From NCBI GenBank assembly GCA_020137815.1, contig CM035355.1:4822520-4886519 (forward strand): 64,000 nucleotides of DNA, in the 5' to 3' direction. How positions within the stretch are numbered: the stretch's first letter is position 1; the number at the start of each line of letters is the position of its first letter. The translations under genes were made by a program, and so were the position numbers. Under the pieces are notes generated by a model that was not told the DNA's origin, searched no databases, and saw nothing but the letters and a program-made list of their open reading frames with translations. Shown piece by piece: positions 1 through 22,296 of this stretch. Origin of the DNA: Hormiphora californensis. Lineage: Eukaryota > Ctenophora > Tentaculata > Cydippida > Pleurobrachiidae.

Positions 1-1371
1 AATTTTCCATCATTATGCTATTTTTCTTTGGCTTGAATTTATCTTTCCGATGAGCACCATGAAAATGAAATTGAATCACCAGGTCACTCAGCAGTTGAGA
101 AAATGTTCATGCATGATTTTGGCTCTTTTTGCGACTTTCAAACAGATGTATCACGGCTACCCTTCGTTCAATCTTCTTAAAACTTTGGGAAAACATTGGA
201 TAAGCAAAGATCTTTGCTCACAAGAAAAATCAAGGCCAAAGATCAAAGTTCATTTTTCATTTTTGTTAGTTCATTCCGTTCATTCAGGAACCAACATCCC
301 TAAAGTGATGAAAAGGTTTGGGTTTTGTTTGGCCCATGTCCTGCAATGACAGAGAGGTGTAATAGCGTGTTTCCGGGCTAGTTTGTGGGTGTCCATGTGA
401 TCATGATGATATCTGACACCTTTTCTGAGCCATAATTAAGGGATTTTCTCAAATTCAAGCATGTAACTTGGTTTTTCTGCGATTAGTACCGTGCAGCAAT
501 GTTATGAGATCTCATAACACCTCAAAAATGATGATTAGCTCAATGAAATGAGTTGATTTATGATGTAATTGTTCGTTTCGTTCAATTTGACATCGGTTTT
601 AATCTTTTCAATCATAAATCAACTCATTTCATTGAGCTAATCATCATTTGAGGTGTTATGAGATCTCATAACATTGCTGCACGGTACTAATCGCAGAAAA
701 ACCAAGTTACATGCTTGAATTTGAGAAAATCCCTTAATTATGGCTCAGAAAAGGTGTCAGATATCATCATGATCACATGGACACCCACAAACTAGCCCGG
801 AAACACGCTATTACACCTCTCTGTCATTGCAGGACATGGGCCAAACAAAACCCAAACCTTTTCATCACTTTAGAGATGTTGGTTCCTGAATGAACGGAAT
901 GAACTAACAAAAATGAAAAATGAACTTTGATCTTTGGCCTTGATTTTTCTTGTGAGCAAAGATCTTTGCTTATCCAATGTTTTCCCAAAGTTTTAAGAAG
1001 ATTGAACGAAAGGTAGCCGTGATACATCTGTTTGAAAGTCGCAAAAAGAGCCAAAATCATGCATGAACATTTTCTCAACTGCTGAGTGACCTGGTGCTTC
1101 AATTTCATTTTCATGGTGCTCATTGGAAAGATAAATCCAAGCCAAAGAAAAATAGCATAATGATGGAAAATTAGGATGCTCACATCATGAATGAACGAGA
1201 AATGAATGAAGGAATGAAAAATGAATTTTCGAATTTATGACAAAAAATTATGGAAAAAGTTACCAAGGAATTGATCCAAAGTGCTCCCATAATTTTTATT
1301 CTCACAACTATCACCGTTTTGACGCACCACCTCGCTAACCATGACCAACAATCCGTGGCCCACCTTGTATA
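1..1371. repeat. foldback element 1, left-truncated by the window edge
   Basis: This segment is a near-perfect reverse complement of 1372-2742: position p pairs with 2743-p, meeting at the palindrome centre TTGTATATATACAA near 1371. It is also an imperfect foldback in itself, with arms meeting around 565-610; the 26-bp stem at 539-564 repeats inverted at 610-635. The same frame encoding a short hypothetical peptide recurs at 50-349 (+) and 824-1183 (-). That peptide has no recognisable domain and is best read as a by-product of repeat sequence. No transposase is seen, so this looks like a non-autonomous foldback transposon. Confidence 0.85.
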
Positions 1372-2940
1372 TATACAAGGTGGGCCACGGATTGTTGGTC
1401 ATGGTTAGCGAGGTGGTGCGTCAAAACGGTGATAGTTGTGAGAATAAAAATTATGGGAGCACTTTGGATCAATTCCTTGGTAACTTTTTCCATAATTTTT
1501 TGTCATAAATTCGAAAATTCATTTTTCATTCCTTCATTCATTTCTCGTTCATTCATGATGTGAGCATCCTAATTTTCCATCATTATGCTATTTTTCTTTG
1601 GCTTGGATTTATCTTTCCAATGAGCACCATGAAAATGAAATTGAAGCACCAGGTCACTCAGCAGTTGAGAAAATGTTCATGCATGATTTTGGCTCTTTTT
1701 GCGACTTTCAAACAGATGTATCACGGCTACCTTTCGTTCAATCTTCTTAAAACTTTGGGAAAACATTGGATAAGCAAAGATCTTTGCTCACAAGAAAAAT
1801 CAAGGCCAAAGATCAAAGTTCATTTTTCATTTTTGTTAGTTCATTCCGTTCATTCAGGAACCAACATCTCTAAAGTGATGAAAAGGTTTGGGTTTTGTTT
1901 GGCCCATGTCCTGCAATGACAGAGAGGTGTAATAGCGTGTTTCCGGGCTAGTTTGTGGGTGTCCATGTGATCATGATGATATCTGACACCTTTTCTGAGC
2001 CATAATTAAGGGATTTTCTCAAATTCAAGCATGTAACTTGGTTTTTCTGCGATTAGTACCGTGCAGCAATGTTATGAGATCTCATAACACCTCAAATGAT
2101 GATTAGCTCAATGAAATGAGTTGATTTATGATTGAAAAGATTAAAACCGATGTCAAATTGAACGAAACGAACAATTACATCATAAATCAACTCATTTCAT
2201 TGAGCTAATCATCATTTTTGAGGTGTTATGAGATCTCATAACATTGCTGCACGGTACTAATCGCAGAAAAACCAAGTTACATGCTTGAATTTGAGAAAAT
2301 CCCTTAATTATGGCTCAGAAAAGGTGTCAGATATCATCATGATCACATGGACACCCACAAACTAGCCCGGAAACACGCTATTACACCTCTCTGTCATTGC
2401 AGGACATGGGCCAAACAAAACCCAAACCTTTTCATCACTTTAGGGATGTTGGTTCCTGAATGAACGGAATGAACTAACAAAAATGAAAAATGAACTTTGA
2501 TCTTTGGCCTTGATTTTTCTTGTGAGCAAAGATCTTTGCTTATCCAATGTTTTCCCAAAGTTTTAAGAAGATTGAACGAAGGGTAGCCGTGATACATCTG
2601 TTTGAAAGTCGCAAAAAGAGCCAAAATCATGCATGAACATTTTCTCAACTGCTGAGTGACCTGGTGATTCAATTTCATTTTCATGGTGCTCATCGGAAAG
2701 ATAAATTCAAGCCAAAGAAAAATAGCATAATGATGGAAAATTAGGATGCTCACATCATGAATGAACGAGAAATGAATGAAGGAATGAAAAATGAATTTTC
2801 GAATTTTTGACAAAAAATTATGGAAAAAGTTACCAAGGAATTGATCCAGAGTGCTCCCATAATTTTTATTCTCACAAATATCACCGCTTTGACGCACCAC
2901 CTCGCTAACCATGACCAACAATCCGTGGCCCACCTTGTAT
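1372..2940. repeat. foldback element 2, complete, ~1.57 kb, arms ~0.75 kb
   Basis: The two arms meet around 2156 and run out to matching ends ACAAGGTGGGCCACGG near 1374 and its complement near 2938. TA dinucleotides flank the ends, consistent with TA target-site duplication. The arms differ from each other at scattered single bases and by a small indel in the core. The abutting copy at 1-1371 is the same family. The pair could be two insertions at adjacent TA sites or a head-to-head duplication. Confidence 0.85.
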
Positions 2941-2941
2941 A

Positions 2942-3144
2942 TTAAGCCAAAAACTAATTGAATTAGTTGGCGGGAAAGGTGGCCCACTTACACCTTTTGC
3001 TACTGCCGGGTATCACCACGAACTCTCATTCACTCTCTCCCTCCAGCTCGGTATCTCAATTCCTTATTTTTCAAGGGTAACTTATTCCTGTTCGTTCTAT
3101 TTCTCTCCTCTCTGTCTCTCTGTCTCTCTCTGTCCCTCTCTCTG

Positions 3145-3241
<97 letters not shown>

Positions 3242-3369
3242 ATCACTCTTTCACTCTTTCACTGTCTTATTCCATTGTATTCACCTCTTATATCCCTGAT
3301 CCCGGCAGCAGGCAAAGGTGTAAGTGGGCCACCTTTCCCGCCAACTAATTCAATTAGTTTTTGGCTTAA
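2942..3369. repeat. TTAA-bounded hairpin, array copy 1, (CT)n loop
   Basis: Inverted arms of about 68 bp begin TTAAGCCAAAAACTAATT and end with the complement at 3352-3369. The loop contains a (CT)n tract at about 3148-3236. Both arms lack one A and carry GGCCC where copies 2 and 3 carry GACCC, so the two arms of this copy agree with each other. Confidence 0.8.
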
Positions 3370-4010
3370 TTTAGGTCCCTTTTTGGTTTTTAATTGCAGT
3401 AAGACAGTATTTCATAATAATATTGTCGAAATAATGCGATATATGAGAAACGAGACGAATTTATGTGAAAATCGTATTTTAGACGTCATTATGACGTCAT
3501 TTGACGTAATTAGTGACGTCGTAACGACGTAATTGCATCACGATATATTTTGAATCAATACCCCAAAGGAGCTTGTAAAGTTTCATTGACCACAGTGGTC
3601 AGGAAAGGGAGTTTTTGCTAGAAAAACGTTCAATTTGCTGAATTTTTCGTCAAATTTTTGACATCCGACGCGATTTAAGGGCTCAAAATGATCAGCTACG
3701 AAAATTCGCAATATAGTTTCTGAAAGTTTAGACAATTTGCCGGTAACGATTTTTTGTCAAATCAGAAATCGGAACACGTCTTCAGAGTGCTAGAGGCGCT
3801 TGAAAAAAGTTAGTCGGTCTCGCGCAATGACGTCACTCGTGACGTCATTGCGCGCGTCATAGGCAAGATGGAGAGTCGCCACCGGAATGGGTACATGCAC
3901 GAGACAATTATCTGTCGAATGCCGCTTGGTTTAAGGTCGTACGATGTCTGGTTCGTCTCAAACTGGGACCAAACGGAAGGTAACAAAGCGTCTATACGTC
4001 TATCTATGTA

Positions 4011-4187
4011 TTAAGCCAAAAACTAATTGAAATTAGTTGGCGGGAAAGGTGACCCACTTACACCTTTTGCTGCTGCCGGGTATCACCACGAACTCTAATT
4101 CTATCCCTCGGTGTCTCAATCTTATATTTTTCGAGTGTAACTTATTCCTGTTCGTTCTATCCCTCTCTCTCCTCCCTGTCACCCTGT

Positions 4188-4279
<92 letters not shown>

Positions 4280-4404
4280 ATCAAACTCTCTTTCACTGTC
4301 TTATTCCATTATATTCACCTCTTATATCCCTGATCCCGGCAGCAGGCAAAGGTGTAAGTGGGTCACCTTTCCCGCCAACTAATTTCAATTAGTTTTTGGC
4401 TTAA
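4011..4404. repeat. TTAA-bounded hairpin, array copy 2, (CT)n loop
   Basis: Same arms as the copy at 2942 but with one extra A and GACCC instead of GGCCC, both mirrored in the opposite arm. The CT tract spans about 4195-4275. Confidence 0.8.
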
Positions 4405-5050
4405 TTTAGGTCCCTTTTTGGTTTCTAATCGCAGCATGACATTATTTCATGATGTAATATTGTCGAAATGATGCGTTATATGAGAAACGAGACGAATTTC
4501 TGTGAAAATCGTATTTTTGACGTCATTTGACGTAATTAGTGACGTCGTAACGACGTAATTGCATCACAATTCATTTTGAATCAATACCCCAAAGGAGCTT
4601 GTAAAGTTTCATTGACCACAGTGGTCAGGAAAGGGAGTTTTTGCTCGAAAAACGTTCAATTTGCTGAATTTTTCGTCAAATTTTTGACTTCCGACGCGAT
4701 TTAAGGGCTCAAAATGATAAACTACGAAAATTTGCTATATAGTAGTCTGAAAGTTCAGACGATTTGCCGGTAACGATTTTTCGTCAAATCAGAAATCAGA
4801 ACACGTCTTCAGGGTGCTAGAAGGCGTTTGAAAAAAGTTAGTCGGTCTCGCGCAATGACGTCACTCGTGACGTCATTGCGCGCGTCATAGGTAAGATGGA
4901 GAGTCGCCACCCAAATGGGTACATGCACGAGACAATTATCTGTCGAATGCCGCCTGGTTTAAGGTCGTACGATGTCTGGTTCGTCTCAAACTGGGACCAA
5001 ACGGAAGGTAACAAAGCGTCTATACATCTATATATGTATATATGTATATA

Positions 5051-5266
5051 TTAAGCCAAAAACTAATTGAAATTAGTTGGCGGGAAAGGTGACCCACTTA
5101 CACCTTTTGCTCCTGCCGGGTATCACCACGAACTCTCATTCTATCTCTCGGTATCTCAATCTCATATTTTTCGAGGGTAACTTATTCCTGTTCGTTCTAT
5201 CCCTCTCTCTCTCTCCTCCATGTCTCCCTGTCCCTGTCTCTCTCTCTCTCTCGCTCTCTCTCTCAT

Positions 5267-5354
<88 letters not shown>

Positions 5355-5490
5355 TCTCTCACTCTATCACACTCTCTTTCACTGTCTTATTCCATTATAT
5401 TCACCTTTTATATCCCTGATCCCGGCAGCAGGCAAAGGTGTAAGTGGGTCACCTTTCCCGCCAACTAATTTCAATTAGTTTTTGGCTTAA
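5051..5490. repeat. TTAA-bounded hairpin, array copy 3, (CT)n loop
   Basis: Arms match copy 2 (extra A, GACCC). The CT-rich tract is longest here, about 5205-5370, with occasional CG and AT interruptions. Confidence 0.8.
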
Positions 5491-6140
5491 TTTAGGTCCC
5501 TTTTTGGCTTCTAATCGCAGCATGACATTATTTCATGATGTAATATTGTCGAAATGATGCGTTATATGAGAAACGAGACGAATTTCTGTGAAAATCGTAT
5601 TTTAGCCGTCATAATGACGTCATTTGACGTAATTAGTGACGTCGTAACGACGTAATTGCATCACGATATATTTTGAATGAATACCCCAAAGGAGCTTGTA
5701 AAGTTTCATTGACCACAGTGGTCAGGAAAGGGAGTTTTTGCTCGAAAAACGTGCAATTTGCTGAATTTTTCGTCAAATTTTTGACTTCCGACGCGATTTA
5801 AGGGCTCAAAATGATAAGCTACGAAAATTCGCTATATAGTATCTGAAAGTTCAGACGATTTGCCGGTAACGATTTTTCGTCAAATCAGAAATCGGAACAC
5901 GTCTTCAGGGTGCTAGAGGCGTTTGAAAAAAGTTAGTCGGTCTCGCGCAATGACGTCACTCGTGACGTCATTGCGCGCGTCATAGGTAAGATGGAGAGTC
6001 GCCACCCAGATGGGTACATGCACGAGACAATTATCTGTCGAATGCCGCTTGGTTTAAGGTCGTACGATGTCTGGTTCGTCTCAAACTGGGACCAAACGGA
6101 TGGTAACAAAGCGTCTATACATGTATGTATGTATGTATAT

Positions 6141-7054
6141 ATCAACCTAGTTATCCCCACACTGAATTTTCTGTTTTGGGGGTTATGTTATAACTTTTGA
6201 ACAAAAAGAGCTAGCCACTTGAAATTTTAACCATCGATAGATGTCTACAAGAAGCTTCTGAGTACAAAATTTCAGCTTCCTAGCTCTTCCGGTTCGGGAG
6301 TTATGGCATGTCAAAAAGTGCCAAAATGGGCTAAAAGTATGAAATAACTATATATACGCTGTGAGCAAGCGGGCCGTTTTTGGGGAAAATTTTTTTCGGG
6401 GGATGAATGGGGTCACCTTTGCGCTTGCCAGCGCAGTGATGTATCAACCTAGTTATCCCCACACTGAATTTTCTGTTTTGGGGGTGGTGTTATAACTTTT
6501 GAATAAAAAGAGCTAGCCACTTGAAATTTTTACCATCGATAGAGGTCTACAAGAAGCTTCTAAGTACAAAATTTCAGCTTCCTAGCTCTTTCGGTTCGGG
6601 AGTTATGGCATGTCAAAAAGTGCCAAAATGGGCTAAAAGTATGAAATAACTATATATACGCTGTGAGCAAGCGGCCGTTTTTGGGGGAAATTTTTTTCGG
6701 GGGATGGATGGGGTCACCTTTGCGCTTGCCAGCGCAGTGATATATGTATATATATATCAACCTAGTTATCCCCACACTGAATTTTCTGTTTTGGGGGTGG
6801 TGTTATAACTTTTGAACAAAATGAGCTAGCCACTTGAAATTTTTACCATCGATAGATGTCTACAAGAAGCTTCTGAGTACAAAATTTCAGCTTCCTAGCT
6901 CATCCGGTTCCGGAGTTATGGCGTGTCAAAAAGTGCCAAAATGGGCTAAAAGTATGAAATAACTATATATACGCTGTGAGCAAGCGGGCTGTTTTTGGGG
7001 AAATTTTTTTCGGGGGGTTGGATGGGGCCACCTTTGCGCTTGCCAGCGCAGTGA
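6141..7054. repeat. three ~300-bp tandem units ending in a small hairpin
   Basis: Units start at 6141, 6443 and 6756 with ATCAACCTAGTTATCCCC. Each ends with the perfect hairpin TGCGCT-TGCC-AGCGCA (6420-6435, 6721-6736, 7035-7050) followed by GTGA. The same terminal hairpin and preceding CAACCTTT/CACCTTT occur at 48013-48040, where a relative of the upstream hairpin/CRE unit also ends. That supports one composite element family spanning 2942-7054. No coding sequence is seen. Confidence 0.8.
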
Positions 7055-7526
7055 TTTTATAACTTTTTTGCAAAATTTTACAGTACGATTGTCAATGCTT
7101 TGATCGGTGCTCCCCATAAATTTTGAGAGAAAAAGTTATTTTGAAATTTTTATACTTCCTCACCCGCTTAGGGTGCCCCGATTCGGTATGGTATCACGTA
7201 TCGGTTCGTTTTGAACCCGCTAATTAGACAGGATATCCAGTAAGTTGCACCGATTCGAAATACAAACCGGACGGGCTGGTATAACTTAGAAAATTTTTCA
7301 CATTTTTTTGAAAAAGAATTATTTTTTTAATCAGAAATGATCATGTCATCAATACATGAATATTGCATATAACAGTTAGAGTTGTCTTTATTCTTAATAA
7401 TATAGCATTTTGGGCAATAAAATAGGTATTTTGGGTCAAATATGGCTCACCCCGATTTAGTGGACACCCCGATTTAGTGGACAAGACCCTTTCCCCCGAG
7501 GGTGTCCCTAAATCGGGGTCCGACTG
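7055..7526. repeat. repeat-derived non-coding DNA with a pogo/Tigger-like right end
   Basis: 7447-7526 carries repeated CCCCGATTTAGTGGAC motifs and ends CCCCGATTTA-family TCCGACTG followed by TA. This matches the right end of the complete element at 19786-19958. The left end is missing. 7055-7446 shows nothing recognisable. Confidence 0.5.
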
Positions 7527-7602
7527 TACAGCCATGTATTCGTGATGTATTCATATCAGCCGAATACAGAATATCATAACTAATGTGATCTATCCTTTTC
7601 AG

Positions 7603-7785
7603 ATCAGCTATCTGACGATGAATTGGACGACAATGTGTCAAGCTTTATCAGCTTTGGAGGACCCTGGGAGTTGTGTACAGAGAAGAATCAGGGTGGAAAA
7701 TGTATGAAGGTGGAAGGTGATCACCAACAAAGAGACATGGATGACACACCCCTTGGAGACGATGAAGTGTCATCTATTGCGTAGA
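7603..7785 (+). CDS. last exon of a beta/gamma-crystallin-like protein (partial)
   Basis: A clean acceptor (TTTTCAG, ending 7602) opens a frame that runs to TAG at 7783-7785; AATAAA follows at 7839-7844. The ~60 residues contain DDELDDNVSSFISFGGPWEL, then a Lys/Gly-rich turn (GGKCMKVEG) and DDEVSSI. This resembles one Greek-key motif of beta/gamma crystallins, in which an 'S..V.SGPW..Y......G....' pattern recurs. Members are structural or calcium-binding proteins. The upstream exons are not in the adjacent DNA, which is transposon-derived from 1 to 7530, so they lie before the window or have been lost. No ATG precedes the exon in frame. The fold assignment is inferred from pattern only. Confidence 0.6.
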
Positions 7786-7838
7786 TCTGCTATTGAAATA
7801 GAACTTTGGAAATTAAACTTAAATGAACTCTAATTTTG

Positions 7839-7844
7839 AATAAA
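7839..7844 (+). terminator. polyadenylation signal of the crystallin-like gene
   Basis: AATAAA lies 53 bp after the stop codon at 7785 on the same strand, in AT-rich DNA. Confidence 0.6.
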
Positions 7845-8228
7845 TTCGTCATTATAATGTCAATGAATTTTGTGTTCTAATGTGTTCAACTCTATTGACA
7901 TTATGCATGCCAACTAATGAATAGTGAATGACAATTGACCGTCATCATGAGGCCAGGTGTATCCCGTGTTTTCCATTAGGCTAAATTTGGAGCCTGTGAT
8001 GACTACGTAATGTAGTGTTTGTGATAAAGGTGGGTTTAAACAATTAATAGTTTTATGAAGGAGCACTACCATAACAACTATCTTCTGCTTTTTATTATTT
8101 TCATAATATGAGAAGCAAAATATGAACCAGCATTAGCATAAAGTTTATATAATCCCTCTCTCCAAATGTCTATCCTTTTTCTCTCCTAAAGTAAAAGTGC
8201 TGACACGCTAACTAATTTCTCCTTTCCG

Positions 8229-8299
8229 CACGTGTCACGTGATATCCCACGTGATGGGGGAGTGAGGACACGTGGTAAACTAACGTAATACTTCACGTG
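8229..8299. promoter_or_regulatory. cluster of five CACGTG E-boxes upstream of RCBTB
   Basis: CACGTG occurs at 8229-8234, 8236-8241, 8248-8253, 8269-8274 and 8294-8299, 360-430 bp before the RCBTB start codon at 8660. The second copy sits in GTCACGTGAT, close to the CLEAR site of MITF/TFE-type bHLH factors. The spacing fits a proximal promoter or 5'UTR boundary. The rest of 7845-8659 holds no recognised gene. Confidence 0.6.
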
Positions 8300-8659
8300 A
8301 GTCCTAAAAATTCGTACATTTCTGTTCAAGAGCTACAAGCGTGTTGTGGGTTGTCATTCCCTGTGTATGTGTGTGTATAAAGCTTGATCTAGAGAGAGGG
8401 GTTGTGATAAGATCATTGCCGGCCATCATGATGATCATCGATCTTTGATTTGATACAAACCGGATCATGTTATACGGTGGTTACAAGAGATGAATCTAAT
8501 CATCATGATATGTCATCTGTTATTGTTTTCCGATTCTGCAATCTGTCGTGATCACTGATCACTTTTTGTTTCTTGTGGCATTATATTGTGACTTCCCCTT
8601 GACCAACTTGCTCAAATTGCTAATTTTCTCGTTATCATTAGTGATTTCCTTCCCCAGTA

Positions 8660-21128
<12,469 letters not shown>

Positions 21129-22296
21129 ACAAACTGAGAGAATATTCCATAATTGATAGAAGTTGCAGAGAGAAACATTGTTCGTTTATTTGTCTGTCTG
21201 TATGTTTGTATGTAGGTGTGGAATAAACTGGGCGGAGCCTTGAATTGTATCTTCAGGGTTTGGATATTATTTGTTCACACAGAACTAATTATATAACTCG
21301 AGCACCTTGGATATTGACACAGCTACAATAATTGTTCAGTCGACTGCGACATGAGTTATAGAATTAGAAGAGTTATAGAAGAAGTTATACAACAAAAAGA
21401 GAGAGACGCAGACGTGTCTAAATTGTCTCAGTTCAGTAGCCACCTTTGTACTAAGCTTTAGTAGCCTATTACAATAGCAGTGCTTTGTGTGCTAGGGTTT
21501 AAAAAGGAACAATTGGGCGACAGAGAAAGAGAGGCCCTACTATGCGAGAAAGAAAGAGCTAGAGGAAGAAAGAGACGTACGGACTGAAAATGTTTTTTAG
21601 CCAGAAACTATTTTATTTCTTGATGTGTAAATTGTAAAATATCTATATTCAGTTTCACCTGTTCACAGAACCACGAGTTTTTCAATTATTATGGCTCTGT
21701 GCCAAATTAAAGCTAAGGGAGAGAACTAAACTAAAACTGAGAAGCTCTTTTCGAATTTCATCAACACTTGCGCTTCCATCTCGCGTGGTTCCCAATACAG
21801 TGCGCGGCGCAATGAAATACTGAAATGGTACACTTTCATCAGATGAAACAACTCGCGCGCGCCATTTCTCTTGTCTCTCAGCATGCTCTCTCTTTCTCGA
21901 TGCGCTTTCTTCCCACGGCGAATGAGTGCCGACCCAGTTCCCATGTAAGCCCTTCTTCTTGCCCAACAAGCGAGGGAGAGAGAGAACGAATTGAAGCACA
22001 TCAATTTGGTTAACAACGTGAAACGGAATACAAATACCATAGAAAACCGTGTACGTCAATCACTTGCACAAACATTGATCAAGATATTACACACACACGC
22101 GGTATTAAATAATATATTCAAACGGTCAAATACAAACTATGTGAGTTCTATAGAATTTTAGGTGGTCAAAAAAGTGGGTATCAAAAAAACAACAATGTCA
22201 TACATCGCACGATCTTGTCAAAAAAGTTCATTTTTAAATAAAAAACAAAATATTGTCTCGCAACTGGGCTAGTTCATCACATTTCAAGATATCTCA
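21129..22296. other. intergenic: RCBTB 3'UTR and no recognised gene
   Basis: AATAAA at 21222-21227 is a likely RCBTB poly(A) signal. The remainder, up to the convergent ASB-like stop at 22297, contains overlapping short frames of low-complexity character on both strands and no domain I recognise. Confidence 0.5.

Larger units (their letters stand above)
2942..6139. repeat. three-unit tandem array, ~1.04-1.09 kb per unit
   Basis: Units start at 2942, 4011 and 5051. Each unit begins with a TTAA-bounded hairpin with a CT-repeat loop. About 640 bp of conserved non-coding sequence follows, holding several TGACGTCA sites, and the unit ends in a TATATGTA-type stretch. Copies 2 and 3 are closer to each other than to copy 1. 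The CT tracts create long spurious Ser/Leu reading frames. A diverged single-unit relative lies at 46876-48040. Confidence 0.85.

Noticed and set aside
50-2987. Repeated 99-197-codon frames beginning MSTMKMKL/MGHLSRQL as genes
   Set aside because: They recur in all four foldback arms on alternating strands, have no domain and follow the repeat rather than a gene structure.
5077-5478. Ser/Leu-rich and Arg/Glu-rich frames over CT/GA tracts, also at 4037, 16189, 30528 and elsewhere
   Set aside because: Microsatellite translations in every frame with no independent coding evidence.
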